From Leguminivora glycinivorella (taxonomy: Eukaryota > Arthropoda > Insecta > Lepidoptera > Tortricidae), in assembly GCF_023078275.1 (NCBI RefSeq), contig NC_062983.1, forward strand, positions 8,797,001 through 8,861,000: a stretch of 64,000 bases of DNA, read 5' to 3'. How positions within the stretch are numbered: position 1 is the first letter of the stretch; every line of letters starts with the position of its first letter. Below are positions 35,801-43,426 of this stretch, piece after piece. The position numbers and the translations under genes are program-made. The notes beneath the pieces are model-generated. The model was not told where the DNA came from. It saw nothing but the letters and a program-made list of their open reading frames with translations, and did no database searches.

Positions 35801-38769
35801 AGATCCAATATTGATTCTGACTTTAGCAAACATATATTTTCTCGGTACGAGCTACATTTCTGGTCTTATGGACTGAAAGCCAAGCGCTACAAATATTTTG
35901 GCAAATAAATAGGCATTTTTGCTACAGTTGAAGTGTGATTTTGCTAAAAACTTACCTCAGCAGGGGTCGTGGAACTAGTGATGTTGTCAGTTTGGTCTTC
36001 ATGTACATCTTGAGATACGTCACATACTTGAACCTCACAGCAGGCGTCGTTGGGATCTTGAACGTTGATGCACTTGTCAGATTGGGGCAAAGGTGGACAT
36101 CTGAAAAATATAATATGGGTATTCATAAAAGCACAAACTATAATAAATTACCGTCTGTCACCCTCGCATATATCGGAGACGTCTTGAGAGCGAGAGCACT
36201 TAGGACGCTCCGATATATATTCAGCAGGTATACTGACCCAATAAAGACTGACCAACACGCAAAAATGGAAAGTAAGGAAGAAATGGTCGTTAAGGTCAAT
36301 CAAATAATTTTTCCCAATGAACTGGGGGGTTAATATGTGCTAATTTAGGTGAAAACGTTAACTGCTATAGCTGTGTCCCTTTCTCTCAACCTAAACTGAT
36401 GATAAATAGTTTACATAAAAGTTTACTCTATAAACGCTACAGGATATTTAACATAATAGACCAAGGAAAAGCCCGTTAGGATATTCAATCGTTACATGGG
36501 ACAACCATGAACTAGGAAATAATTTGGACAGAGATAAATGGGGGACTGCGCCATGGATTAATTTTGGCGTTAAGCAAGGGAGATTCGCTTCTTTATCTTG
36601 TCTTTTGGGATTGGGAGATCTTTGGTTATAAACAAAAGTGGATTCTTTTGGCAAATAAATTTACCTCGGCTTGCAGGTGATAATCGAGTTCTTCTCACAC
36701 GTGCATCGCTGCTCGCAGCCCACGTTCCACGTAGCACCCACGAGGTACGTGTCGTTTCCGTACTTGCACACTTCCAACTTGGTCACCTTCGTGTCTGCAG
36801 ACAGAGACATGAAACTTGTAATTTTCAAACTTTAAACATCCACTCTTTACACAAAAAAAAATAACCTCATGGCGATTACAGATTAAAATCTTCACTTGAG
36901 AAAAATCGTTACTCTAATTTAAGGGGTAACGTCAATTACGACACAGAATATATAATAGTACAAATACAGAAGGCCCACTGCTTTGATTTCACGAAATGCC
37001 GCCTTTTTAAATGAAAAACAAAAAAACAAAATTTAAACAAAGAACTATAGGGGACTATAGGGTTGCCTATGGATTAAAACGAATTAATACTCAGATAAAA
37101 TGTTATACAATTATATTCAAGTCTTGGCTACTTTCAAGGTATAATACAGTATTTATATAATATTTTTGTTTAAGTCCCAACACACAAGCCTTATTGAACT
37201 TTTCTGTGGGGCTTAATCAATAGTAGATTTCTGTACTCGTAAGATTGTGCTATTTTATTCATAATGTCTATTTAACTAAGCATTATTAGCCATTCCACAC
37301 GCGGACATCGCATTACAAGCCTTAAAAAAACTCGCGACGTAAAGTAACAATCGAAAGTGCGTTCTGTGAGCACGCGCGTCACCCCTGATTAGGCCGCGAA
37401 CTCGCGGCCGCCAGCATGTACTTGTAGCGCGGCGATAGAATCGCGAAGTGAGCCGCCCCTGTTTACGATGCTGGTTGTAAGAACACTAACCAGGTAACCA
37501 TGCTACCAAATACTACCAATCAGCGTACCTAGTCAACAACGTCACAATCGCTAACGCCTTGTAAGCGTATTAGAGCTAGCCCTCCCCTACCTACCTATTG
37601 CTCTTCTGTACTAGTGGCGCGACAGAGCTAGGCATCAACGATTTTTCCGAAAGATCCTTTACCTCCGTGCCCAGTAGCACAGGCAACGATACTGCAGCAC
37701 TCATCAACAGGTGACTCGAAGCACAGCGGATCGTTAGAGTCCGCCCCCGACGGATGTAAGGGTGCTTGCATCGCGGCGTACAGCTGAATGCGCCATTTGA
37801 CATGCATACGCAGTCTCATCACACAAACGGTCCATGCGGTCTCCCACCTGGGAATAAGATAATTTTGATGAGTGTAATATGGTATCTACTTGAAAACTGT
37901 CGATTCTGTGCACCTACAATTTTAAGTGTTTTGATTAACCTTATACCAATAGGGTGGACCTACAGAGAATGCTATGGTTTCACTTTTAGTTTATATGCAC
38001 TTCTAGAATGATACTTACCTAATGGTACCGGGGGGCTTACCATGAAGTGCTAAAGCCATTCACTTTAGGTTGAGAGAAAGGGACGAAGCTACAGCAGTTC
38101 CATAGCTCCGTCCCTCTCTCTCAACCTAAACTGAACGGCTTTAGCACTTCATGGTAACCCCCCTGCTCAAGCATCTGAACGAAAGCTACCCAGGAGCCCT
38201 ACAATTCCAGCAGAGGTTTATCATTATGACTGTTATAAAACTAAAACGAACCTTAAAATTGATTCCATTTTCGACGCACATTGCTTCTTCTTCATCCTTC
38301 CCTTCCTCAGATTGATCCGGCGACATCACCGTATGGAACGGTGCTTGCAAATTTGAGTAAAACTTATCAGGCAAATCTTTAGTAGACTTAGGGATATCTA
38401 GCCTCGAGGGATCAAAATCGTCCTCGCCATCTAAAGTAACATCGCTAAGATCAAGCTTAGTAGTACTATTATGTAGTGTAAAGGCGAAATTCTTTAGGTC
38501 ATCTATGTTTAAATTTAGTAGTCTCCCTTTTGGTTTTAGACTGGGTGATTCGGGAGTTGTGGTATATTCAGATGTATTAGGTTCTGTTTCTACTTCTGGT
38601 TCTGATGTGGAGCTGGGGGAAGCTGTTGATCTTGTGGGGGGTGCTGTGGGGATGTGTAGTGGTGTGGTGGGGGGTTCGTCCACCATCATTGGTTCGGTCT
38701 GTAGACTTTCTACTGTCGTTACGGTATGAGACGCTGCTGATACTTCATCTTCTTCTCCCGTTAGTTTAC
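11716..38769 (-). CDS. sas: Stranded at second (Sas), apical epithelial surface receptor
   Basis: Sas is a type I membrane protein at the apical surface of insect epithelia and is known in flies as a ligand of the receptor phosphatase Ptp10D. Eighteen exons were read by hand. The domain order is: Ser/Thr/Pro-rich N-terminal region; four VWC domains (38252 to 34283); a proline-rich linker (33440-31338); three FN3 domains (30493-20961); one membrane segment (15352-15516); and an NPAY tail (14669-14752). Four VWC, three FN3 and a short tail is the Sas layout. The first exon and signal peptide are missing: the 38769 exon starts in phase 1. Two places do not read cleanly: the 37663-37847 exon is out of frame twice, and the 27397/26788 junction is off by one base. 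The gene converges on amon. Confidence 0.9.
12235..12450. mobile_element. Relic of MITE with GCCCCATTTAGATGGTACGA end
   Basis: Begins with the same end as the elements in the neighbouring palindrome, and its inner sequence is similar but diverged (rich in CGATAATCG-like words). The second end is missing. Confidence 0.6.
12555..14075. repeat. 1.5 kb near-perfect palindrome built on a MITE family
   Basis: Bases 12555 to about 13187 are the reverse complement of about 13446 to 14075 (paired positions sum to about 26630). The only clear difference I found between the arms near the centre is about 22 bases. The middle (about 13195-13457) is another copy of the same element in direct orientation with the left arm: 13248-13456 repeats 12985-13196. 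Junctions read GGGGCTTAAGCCCC at 13188 and 13452. The arms also contain ordinary AT-rich DNA outside the MITE. Open frames here are inverted shadows, not genes. Confidence 0.85.
14099..14440. mobile_element. Fold-back MITE with CTACTCAGAATCACGAG arms
   Basis: Arms contain CTACTCAGAATCACGAG and its complement, separated by sequence with TTCCACTTCGTTACCATTTT. Related copies at about 50080-50400 and 51700-51945, and a divergent one at 15716-15985. Confidence 0.65.
14468..14650. mobile_element. MITE of the CCAGTTGCATCAA family
   Basis: Contains GAGCCAGTTGCATCAACCAC at one end and AACGGTGACAG toward the other. The internal word ACTTCTAACTTCCCAT is duplicated. It abuts the NPAY exon of sas. Confidence 0.6.
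14669..14752 (-). CDS. sas: sas exon: cytoplasmic tail with NPAY motif
   Basis: The acceptor is CTGCTTTCAG and the donor GTAAAT, phase 1 in and out, 84 bases. It encodes PTAPRESSLPPYDNPAYKLE then LQQETM. NPAY is an NPxY motif of the kind bound by PTB domains. It joins in phase to the membrane exon and the terminal exon. Confidence 0.88.
15106..15340 (-). pseudogene. Tandem copy of the sas membrane exon, split by a MITE
   Basis: It starts about a dozen bases after the donor of the real exon with ATTGAAGCGTCATCAG, is interrupted by the MITE at 15177-15315, then continues as GDYYGALVVVVVAALGALGS. At the far end it runs into a second element (about 14945-15105) and loses its donor. The copy therefore predates both insertions. 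Confidence 0.82.
15177..15315. mobile_element. MITE inserted in the duplicated sas membrane exon
   Basis: Ends GTGCGTTTTCACATTATCCG and its complement, with nested CCGATATCGGAT palindromes. About 139 bases. Near-identical to 56141-56278, so the insertion is fairly young. Confidence 0.8.
15352..15516 (-). CDS. sas: sas exon: transmembrane segment
   Basis: The acceptor is CTTTTCAG and the donor GTGAGT, phase 1 in and out. It encodes YYGALVVVGVVAALGALTSL then LLLLVVVRRHRPRSVPIT: a single hydrophobic helix followed by a basic stop-transfer cluster, so the N-terminus is outside. Confidence 0.92.
15716..15985. mobile_element. Fold-back MITE with AAGTTCACCCCACTTTTTC ends
   Basis: Two arms of about 100 bases separated by a short loop near 15840. 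Internal words match the 14099-14440 family. Confidence 0.65.
16519..16664. mobile_element. Small MITE with GGCCCATTTAGACGGT ends
   Basis: Starts GGGCCCATTTAGACGGTACG and ends ACCGTCTAAATCAGGCC. Likely a cousin of the elements in the 12.5-14 kb palindrome. Confidence 0.6.
17010..17145. repeat. 24-base minisatellite
   Basis: About five copies of a 24-base unit containing CTTGTATTTTATTTCTCTTG, differing at a few bases. Because 24 is a multiple of three, it makes an open frame on the minus strand with repeats of NKIQETKR. It lies in a sas intron and I do not consider it coding. Confidence 0.75.
17146..19941. other. sas intron, mostly unrecognised
   Basis: AT-rich. Bases 18205-18275 (word CTCCATGCAATTTTGCAGCT) recur at about 60608-60680. 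CTTTCGATGTACTTAAATAT occurs twice, near 18301 and 18488. No exon or RNA gene recognised. Confidence 0.45.
19942..20892. mobile_element. Fold-back MITE split by a SINE-like insertion
   Basis: Outer arms start AGGCACTGGTCCCAC and end GTGGGACCAGCAATGCCTTA. An uninterrupted relative lies at 53529-53767. The inner part (about 20400-20670) has a tRNA-like promoter pattern (TAGCTCAGT, then GGTTTCGAATCCC) and a T-rich tail, so a SINE-type element seems to have landed in the MITE. Confidence 0.6.
20961..21064 (-). CDS. sas: sas exon: FN3-3, last part, and stalk
   Basis: The acceptor is TATTTTCAG and the donor GTGAGT, phase 2 in and 1 out. It encodes CRIWLELFLTNGKVKTSNVL, then EIKTKSPDSPEPID before the membrane exon. 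Phases match both neighbours. Confidence 0.88.
21185..21345. mobile_element. Fold-back MITE
   Basis: Arms with TCATGCTATTTCAGTCA and TGACTGAACTAGCATGA around a short centre, bordered by GTGAGAAAGG and a similar complement. Confidence 0.6.
21500..22020. mobile_element. GC-rich retroelement relic with ATT microsatellite tail
   Basis: Compositionally different from its AT-rich surroundings, with internally repeated GCCGG phrases (CAAGCCAGAGG and CAAGCCGGAGG) and an (ATT)n run near 21990-22015. It resembles a non-LTR retroelement part. No open reading frame of interest. Confidence 0.4.
23502..23542 (-). pseudogene. 41-base copy of the FN3-3 exon end
   Basis: Encodes APAIALTGLVPDTR, matching 25759-25799 (APAITLTGLTPDSR). 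It sits about 2.2 kb downstream of its source and is bordered by CTCTTTATTCAG before and GT after, so it looks like a micro-exon. Its entry phase does not match the neighbouring sas exons. Confidence 0.75.
23938..24297. mobile_element. MITE with TACAGAGTGGGGCCT ends
   Basis: Starts ACAGAGTGGGGCCTATAACA and ends GTTACAGGCCCCACTCTGTA, both flanked by TATA. Subterminal arms (TACTGATCA / TGATCAGTA) also pair. About 360 bases, no coding. Confidence 0.8.
24637..25551. mobile_element. Non-autonomous hAT-like element
   Basis: Flanked by the 8-base direct repeat TCGTAGGT (24629-24636 and 25552-25559). Imperfect terminal repeats begin GGTTCTCC and end GGGAACCC, followed inward by TTGGCATAA and its complement. 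TGGCATAAT and TTATGCGAA words are clustered near both ends, as expected for transposase binding sites. 915 bases, no transposase. An 8-base target duplication is typical of hAT. Confidence 0.8.
25759..25978 (-). CDS. sas: sas exon: FN3-3, first part
   Basis: The acceptor is CTATTTCAG and the donor GTAACT, phase 1 in and 2 out. It encodes YDWTVQLEARSIGSEAAELT, then WRGIPAPAERWVRVYRAAHA and ITLTGLTPDS. It is much more GC-rich than its introns. Confidence 0.9.
26020..26310. mobile_element. GC-rich repeat fragment and MITE fragment in a sas intron
   Basis: 26020-26165 is GC-rich with near-palindromic GCGCCCCATCCATGTGGGG. 26208-26310 matches the GCCATTCGGCTAC-end MITE family (GGCTTTGTCGCGTCAATACG). 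Confidence 0.45.
26461..26575 (-). pseudogene. Partial copy of the FN3-2 exon
   Basis: Reads PGSRYEMCLVLVPPPGAITE then LHDPAVLEFSTSPYV, matching the last two thirds of 26598-26788 and still open. The donor is changed (GTCGAT in place of GTGAGT). Upstream bases TTTCTATAG could act as an acceptor. Confidence 0.85.
26598..26788 (-). CDS. sas: sas exon: FN3-2, second half
   Basis: The acceptor is TTGTTCCAG and the donor GTGAGT, phase 2 in and 1 out. It encodes YRPVGNPIYSMTELLHHSRD and LRPGSRYEASLVLVPPPGAT. A partial copy follows at 26461-26575. Confidence 0.9.
27397..27532 (-). CDS. sas: sas exon: FN3-2, first half
   Basis: The acceptor is CTGGGCAG and the donor GTAAGG, phase 0 in. It encodes VKRRVIDSRLAVQELNDSVA and HVTWKRLQKLIYSLLTPYKF. 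It ends one base into a codon, but the next exon needs two incoming bases. Continuity of the domain (PYKFG then YRPVG) suggests one G is missing here. Confidence 0.85.
28177..28270 (+). pseudogene. Possible LINE reverse-transcriptase C-terminus relic
   Basis: The plus strand reads ATRVAEDRKAWRELEKALC followed by a stop, a pattern I associate with the C-terminal end of insect LINE polyproteins. It lies in a sas intron and upstream frames are broken. Tentative. Confidence 0.4.
28850..28925. repeat. GGCCGGATCC short tandem repeat
   Basis: Several imperfect copies of a CCGGCCGGAT unit in an otherwise AT-rich sas intron. A lone relative (CCGGATCCGG) is near 27610. Confidence 0.6.
29210..29350. 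mobile_element. MITE of the GCCATTCGGCTAC-end family
   Basis: Carries CACCAATACGCAAGAGCGAC and ends TGCATTCGGCTACGC. It lies in the same intron as the FN3-1 exon copies. Confidence 0.6.
29367..29640 (-). pseudogene. Two partial copies of the FN3-1 exon
   Basis: Copy 1 (29531-29640) and copy 2 (29367-29452) each start at VYKMREKL, match the source up to PVEPES and then carry internal deletions of different size. Both keep a GTAAnT donor in the equivalent place. The intronic phrase GACGGCTTTAGACC is repeated between them, so the duplicated unit includes intron. Neither preserves the source reading frame to its end. Confidence 0.8.
29694..29901 (-). CDS. sas: sas exon: FN3-1, second half
   Basis: The acceptor is TTCACAG and the donor GTAAGT, phase 2 in and 0 out. 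It encodes DEDISHWYSQVFAPTDEILT, then LTGLKPSTVYKMRGKLYLHN with the FN3 L-xP-xT-xY pattern. Two partial copies lie downstream. Confidence 0.9.
30319..30493 (-). CDS. sas: sas exon: FN3-1, first half
   Basis: The acceptor is TTTCCAG and the donor GTACGT, phase 1 in and 2 out. It encodes ENKKLTVINLISDSPTSVKM and LRGSVDLRFTDK, with the alternating pattern of FN3 strands A to C. Confidence 0.85.
30510..30910. mobile_element. SINE relics in a sas intron
   Basis: Minus-orientation tRNA-like pieces: TACCGGGATTCGAACC and GAGCCAGACCGATCGTC, plus ACTTGCACCACCCGCTTAAC and a repeat of that phrase at about 30845. The better preserved relative is at 47250-47515. Confidence 0.55.
31338..31511 (-). CDS. sas: sas exon: proline-rich linker, continued
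   Basis: The acceptor is GTTCCAG and the donor GTAGAA (weak), phase 1 in and out. It encodes KAPFLPTLPPDASIHFPEED and NHIIQQRPANPLVNGLPP. Confidence 0.82.
31512..32492. other. sas intron, nothing recognised
   Basis: AT-rich between two in-phase sas exons. No repeat or gene recognised. Confidence 0.4.
32493..33440 (-). CDS. sas: sas exon: long proline-rich extracellular linker
   Basis: The acceptor is ACTTACAG and the donor GTCAGT, phase 1 in and out, 315 codons without a stop. Low-complexity P, S, N, Q and T sequence (for example KPTPTKQPMYK, RPMPPIVYPTPPVSHFKPP). No domain recognised. It lies between VWC4 and the FN3 region. Confidence 0.88.
33843..34276 (-). pseudogene. Array of decayed copies of the sas VWC4 exon end
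   Basis: Four copies follow the VWC4 exon in its transcribed direction, near 34200-34260, 34059-34165, 33932-34030 and 33843-33912, with a period of roughly 110-130 bases. Three keep a GTAATG-type donor followed by a TTATTCCAAT-like intron start. Words such as CATGTCAACATTTCC are still recognisable (AHVNISIDD in the source). Indels break the frame in every copy. Confidence 0.75.
34283..34491 (-). CDS. sas: sas exon: VWC4
   Basis: The acceptor is GTTTCCAG and the donor GTAATG, phase 2 in and 1 out. It encodes GCSQRCFCENGELDCQEVC and ISIDDCCQQWGCVPH. Several decayed copies of its 3' part lie immediately downstream (33843-34276). Confidence 0.9.
34822..35038 (-). CDS. sas: sas exon: VWC3 and start of VWC4
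   Basis: The acceptor is CTCTTCCAG and the donor GTGAGT, phase 1 in and 2 out. It encodes GCSEICECTGDETRECAALE and SPPNCCPRAARCLSDGTCHY, with many paired cysteines. Confidence 0.9.
35350..35755 (-). CDS. sas: sas exon: inter-VWC region and start of VWC3
   Basis: The acceptor is ATTCCAG and the donor GTAAGT, phase 0 in and 1 out, 135 codons. The segment LTEPIGSIKVLQNNSVQVAL to TKFNFTITSMDMVSKEPPEE is not a domain I can name. It ends EKIGCHQDGKFYEVG, the start of VWC3. Confidence 0.88.
35956..36100 (-). CDS. sas: sas exon: VWC2, second part
   Basis: The acceptor is TTTTTCAG and the donor GTAAGT, phase 2 in and 0 out. It encodes CPPLPQSDKC and DACCEVQVCDVS, closing VWC2 with the CC..C motif. 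A Thr/Ser stretch (NITSSTTPAE) follows. Confidence 0.88.
36665..36794 (-). CDS. sas: sas exon: VWC2, first part
   Basis: The acceptor is CTGCAG and the donor GTAAAT, phase 1 in and 2 out. It encodes VCKYGNDTYLVGATW and GCEQRCTCEKNSIITCKPR, with the C-x-C spacing of a VWC domain. Confidence 0.88.
37663..37847 (-). CDS. sas: sas exon: rest of VWC1, two apparent 1-base deletions
   Basis: Good acceptor (TTCCCAG) and donor (GTAAAG). The VWC sequence is present but spread over three frames: VGDRMDRLCDE, then CVCMSNGAFSCTPRCKHPYI, then PSGADSNDPLCFESPVDECC ending SIVACATGHG. The length is 185, whereas incoming phase 0 and outgoing phase 1 need 187, which agrees with two missing bases (near 37808 and near 37752, the latter at a run of five C on the plus strand). 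Either assembly indels or real damage. Confidence 0.75.
38028..38166. mobile_element. Fold-back MITE in a sas intron
   Basis: Arms begin GGGGGGCTTACCATGAAGTG and its near complement. Internal AACCTAAACTGA is also seen at about 36390, a likely partial copy. Confidence 0.65.
38252..38769 (-). CDS. sas: sas exon: Ser/Thr/Pro-rich region and start of VWC1
   Basis: The acceptor is TTTCCAG and the donor GTTCGT (weak), phase 1 in and 0 out. About 172 codons rich in T, P, S, E and D (for example TTTVESLQTEPMMVDEPPTT), likely extracellular and glycosylated. It ends AMCVENGINFK, the opening of the first VWC domain. Upstream exons with the start codon and signal peptide were not found. Confidence 0.85.
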
Positions 38770-38867
38770 CTGGAAAGAAAAGACAATAGGATTATAATAA
38801 TTACTTTAACACAGCAAAAAAGCTAAAAATGTAAAATAGCAATATTAGCATGTTTGTATAATACATA

Positions 38868-39046
38868 AATAAGACTAGCTTTTTCCCGAGGCTTCGCTCG
38901 CGTTAGAAAGAGACAAAAAGTAGCATATGTCACTCTCCATCCCTTCAACTATCTCCACTTAAAAAATCACGTCAATTCGTCGCTCCGTTTTGCCGTGAAA
39001 GACGGACGAACCAACAGACATACACACTTTCCCATTTATAATATTA
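38868..39046 (-). mobile_element. Lepidopteran short repeat with GAAGCCGCGGGC end
   Basis: Ends TTCCCGAGGCTTCGCTCGCG at one side and CACTTTCCCATTTATAATAT at the other. Plus-oriented copies are at 45363-45525, 47635-47802, 53028-53225 and 57023-57203. Partial pieces lie at 41365-41395 and 59610-59650. Confidence 0.65.
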
Positions 39047-39049
39047 AGG

Positions 39050-39178
39050 GCCGGTTGCATCAAATCGTCTGTCACTGTTAAAGCGTTCGTTAAATTTTAT
39101 TGTATGGGAAGTTCCATAGACGTCTGCTGCGTGACGATGATGTGTCTGTCAAATGTGGTTGACGCAACTGGCCGTAAG
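39050..39178. mobile_element. MITE of the GGCCAGTTGCATCAA family
   Basis: Starts GGGCCGGTTGCATCAAATCG and ends TTGACGCAACTGGCC, with TCTGCTGCGTGACGATG inside. The best preserved copy of this family in the window. Confidence 0.75.
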
Positions 39179-40045
39179 TATCGATAATTTGACGTAAATA
39201 GTAAAATGCTAAATTATCACATCTAACATTGACGAATTTAATCTAACTCAAAAAAATAAAAATTCAATCGTACAATGTAAGTTCAATAACTGTACAAATT
39301 GGGTTTGGCTAGTCTGTGGTCAAGAGTAAGCCCATTTATACTAAAGATAAAGAAAAAAATACAAATCAAAGAAAACCAACAGAAAAAACATACTCCATCA
39401 AACACCGTTTTGCATACAGCTGCAGAAAGCATATCAAGAATGGTCCCAATTTGATTATTCCAACATAAACTTTTGAAAACTGGAGCAAGGTCAGTAGGCG
39501 AGAGGAACCTGTACATCAAACGGTTACTTCCATTAAAATTTCCTACCTTACGAACATGTAATAAAGACTTTAACTCATTGATCGGAAATTACTCGATCGA
39601 ATCCGTTAACGGATTCCGATCGTAACTGTCTTGTAAAGTTCGATTGGAACTTCACAAATATACATTTGCGGATGTCGAAACGTAAATATAAAAGTTTTAG
39701 TTCTTAACACTTTCCAATAAAGATTTTTTACGGTTCGCATTGTAAGTGAAGTTTTAGTTTTCTTATACGATGCCGAGACGTATCGACGAGCACGTAGACA
39801 ATACAACGACTTTTTAAGCGTGAGAATCGTACTTCGTGATTGAACTTAATTGGAATCATACTACTTAAAAGAGCAATAAGTGTGTGGTCACTGGTCAGTA
39901 GAGCGAAAAACAAAAGAGTGCCAGCATTATTAGGGACAATTGGGTAATTTTTGTTAAACCTAACAGGAGTTTTAACTTCTGATTAACAGAAACGTCTGCA
40001 ATCGATGCCATTAGGCTTAGAATAAATTTAAAAGTGGAAAATGTC

Positions 40046-40118
40046 TGCCTTGGGTGAGACTTGAACTCACTGCCTCTGGATCGATACTCCAGCGCTCTGC
40101 CAACTGAGCCACCAAGAC
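40046..40118 (-). tRNA. tRNA-like gene, apparent anticodon ATC
   Basis: Folds as a standard cloverleaf: acceptor GTCTTGG/CCAAGGC, D stem GCTC/GAGC, anticodon stem CTGGA/TCCAG with loop GTATCGA, T stem GTGAG/CTCAC with loop TTCAAGT. The loop gives ATC (reads GAU, Asp), but the body is unlike normal tRNA-Asp. It may be a tRNA-derived repeat. Differs from the plus-strand copy at one position. Confidence 0.5.
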
Positions 40119-40168
40119 TACGGGTCCCATTGACCTAAGTGGTGGAAAATTTCGCTGGCTTGGTTGAA

Positions 40169-40241
40169 GTCTTGGTGGCTCAGTTGGCAGAGCGCTGGAG
40201 TATCGATCCAGAGGCCGTGAGTTCAAGTCTCACCCAAGGCA
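40169..40241 (+). tRNA. tRNA-like gene, inverted partner
   Basis: Same 73-base cloverleaf as 40046-40118 in opposite orientation, about 50 bases away. The flank GCAGACATTTTCCACTTTTA is also inverted, so the whole is a palindrome with arms of roughly 110 bases. A discriminator A follows the acceptor stem. Confidence 0.5.
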
Positions 40242-41049
40242 GACATTTTCCACTTTTAAATTAAATTTATTCTAACAGGAGTTGCCATTTTTTCAAAAAA
40301 AAAAACGCTCTCCATTAACTTTGCAATTTTTTTCCTTTTAGAGTTCTGTAATATAACGCCTAATTCGCTAACAAAGACATTCGAAACTGATATCAAGTTA
40401 GTCAAGAAAGCAAAAGAGAGATAATTTTACTTGTCTCACAGGAGGAAAACGTAAATATTAAAGACTTTATTGCATTTTTTTTAAATGTAGGATGGGTACG
40501 TTTGACTAAAGAGTTTATAACTCCTTTCGATTTCGGAAATTTAGCTCCTCTTGCGTAAAAAATAGAACATCCGCTATCAACTCAATTCGATTTGTTAAAA
40601 CAGGTGCGTGTTTTATTTGTAACAATACTTTTATCGTCAGTGTAAATAACTCTGTTGAAACAATGTAGATCAACAATGTGCGGTGCCAGACATGTTTTAT
40701 TATTCATGCATGCCAATATGTATTTGTCACGTGTAAGAGAATGAAATGTAAGCTAATGACATACAATTGGAAATCACAAATAATATAGGACATTCTTTTG
40801 CAAACATACGGGTGTACACGGTTTGCAAAGGTCGAGTTAGCTTAGGTTTATGTTCAATCAATAAGTACTGTAAGAGGTTTCACCTACGGAATGAAATCTT
40901 TTACAGCATTTTGATGTTCGGTGACTGGCAGTCCCCGATTTGAATTTAGAATAATAGATAAACGTCAAAAAGAACGAAAACTTGACGGGGCATTCGAATA
41001 GAAGCAGCGATTTAGAGTAGTTGTTTGTGATTTATATTCTGTGTAAATT

Positions 41050-41115
41050 AAGAAAACTATAGGTATCCTTTTCTCTAGCACCCTAAAGAAAAGGATGCAT
41101 ATAGTTTTCTTTGTT
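41050..41115. repeat. Short inverted repeat
   Basis: AGAAAACTATAGGTATCC pairs imperfectly with GGATGCATATAGTTTTCT around a loop of about 25 bases. Confidence 0.5.
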
Positions 41116-42607
41116 CTTATTTACTGACAGACTTGGTTGACAGAGTATAACTCCCTCCCTTGAAATAAAAAGATATTGAGATAAAGAGTGTTTTAAGTAT
41201 ATAGATGCCCTTCACCAATAGGCCGTCTCTTACAGTACCTACCTAGGTAACCTCAATAAGGGTGAATATTTAGATAGCAATAACTATGAATCATCAGTAT
41301 TATAGAAATAGGTCGCAGGTCCGAATCCTGCCGGAGGTGTGAATTTTTCAATTTTTTTCTAACGCGAGCGAAGCCGCGGGCAAAACCTAGTCAATTATAA
41401 TTAGCAGTGTCCATAACATGGACATTTAGACAAGAAGTAACAATGTCTGTGATGTTTTTGTAATTCGGTTTTCTTTTAAGAGAGCCAGTCCTTTTCACTT
41501 AAGTTTACTGCAAAACTTGCAAATAGCATTTAGTGAAATAGGTAGTTAATAGCTTAAAATTAAATGTCACAACTTAATGATTAGACGCAGCATACAAATT
41601 CGCTAAAACAAAGCAACACCTGCATACATTTGCATAATGGTTACATATGAGTTCACGAACCAGTCGACTAGCACCTTGATATTAACACGAGATATGTGAC
41701 AGGCATACACTGCATACTGTCAGCAACAAAGCTATGAATACCGCCAAAGTGCCAGAAATATGTATGCAAAACTTTATTGCCAGTACATTAAGGTATGTCT
41801 GTGTATACACATTTTTGGCACTTTATCTGTATTCACATGCAGCTCGGTAATTGGGATTGTAATGGAATTAACCACTTTCCGTGGCCAATTCAAAGTTATC
41901 TTGAAATCACAGACAAAAGCAGAGGTAGAAAATAAAAACAATCAATAACACAGGCACTGACCTACACCATACAATACATATAGATTTGATATAAGTATAC
42001 TCATAGGTAGATAGGTACAGTAAAGAGCAGAACATGCGTTCAAAAAAGACGACTTCATTACTAAGAGAAGAAGGTTGATAGCCGTTAATATTAAATAGGT
42101 ACATCTTTCCGTCGTTAAAAATCTTTTGATACTGATCACCTTTGATTCCAAAAAAGGGCATATTTAATCCGCAAAGGTAATTTATCACGCTCAGGTGCAG
42201 GTAGGTCGGATGCCCTAAGGTGGCGACCTCAAGCCCGAATGTGGGTTAGCCCAAACAACCGCCGACCGGTTCTGTAAGGGTCGGCGCACACCGCCGCAGC
42301 TTTTCTAATAGCCGATAAGTTATAGTACTTGCTATGTAATATGGAGATTGTGTAAACTAAGTACAATCTAGAAGGTAGCACTATCCCGGTTCTGATGCAT
42401 GCTGATCTGCAATGTGGTATCATGTTACCGATGTTGTTCTAACCGCTTCAGATCCTATCGACTAAAGTAGACAATAACATGAGAACTATTTTTCTTTGGT
42501 ATTCCTGACGGCCGATTATTGAAGTTTGACGGCGACATCGTATAGCCACAACATACTTTAAATTATACTAGTAATAGAATTAGAAACGACCGGTGAATCG
42601 AATCACT

Positions 42608-43078
42608 ATTGTCCCAGATTTGTAAGATAAGAACCTCTTTTTGACACATGACAGCGTCCACAAAACGTAAACTCGCGCAACCTAATGAAATTTTAAATAT
42701 AATCCTGTAATAATATTTAAAAAATCAAGTACTTCGCTTACTTTAAACATAATTTAACACAGTTACATTTTTGTGGATCTTCGTTAGTGAGTATTTTACG
42801 ATATTAATTTATATCACCCAGGATTTACTTATTGTAATTTATTATTCATTTTTATTTTTAAGCTAGTGCTGTGGCAGAATCTGTCATTTCGATTCAAATG
42901 ACATTTCACTAAGTTGATAGAAATCGTATATTTGTTTAAGCACCTCCTTGTACATAGGGCCTAATCGATTCAACAAATTAATCGTTAGATTTGGCAAACG
43001 ATACGTCTTAGCCACATCGCAACATACTTCAAAACAAATGACTGTGTCAAAAATGTGAACCTACAAATCTGGGACAAT
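42608..43078. mobile_element. MITE with 17-base ATTGTCCCAGATTTGTA ends
   Basis: Exact 17-base terminal inverted repeats, 471 bases, no coding. Confidence 0.75.
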
Positions 43079-43426
43079 ATCTAGATTTAAGTTTTGATCG
43101 GTGACCTTTTCAAAAATAAATAGTATGTTGTATTTTTGAGATAAATAGCAAATTGTAGGCCAAACCACACTTTTAGACACAGTTTAAAAATCAGCACACA
43201 CGTTTCAAATGCTCTATTTATTTGGACAAGTATTAGTTCCAGTGCAGCGGTTCGGTTCATTTAATTCACTTTGGGTGTGACGAATCGGCAACAAAATCTA
43301 AACGAGTGTAGTCACGAGAAGCATTAAACTGTTCATTGTACAATCAGCCGCATTATTAGAATGTTACATACATAGATATTATGTATACCTACACACATAC
43401 ATACTTATTTAATATTGATCCTATCT

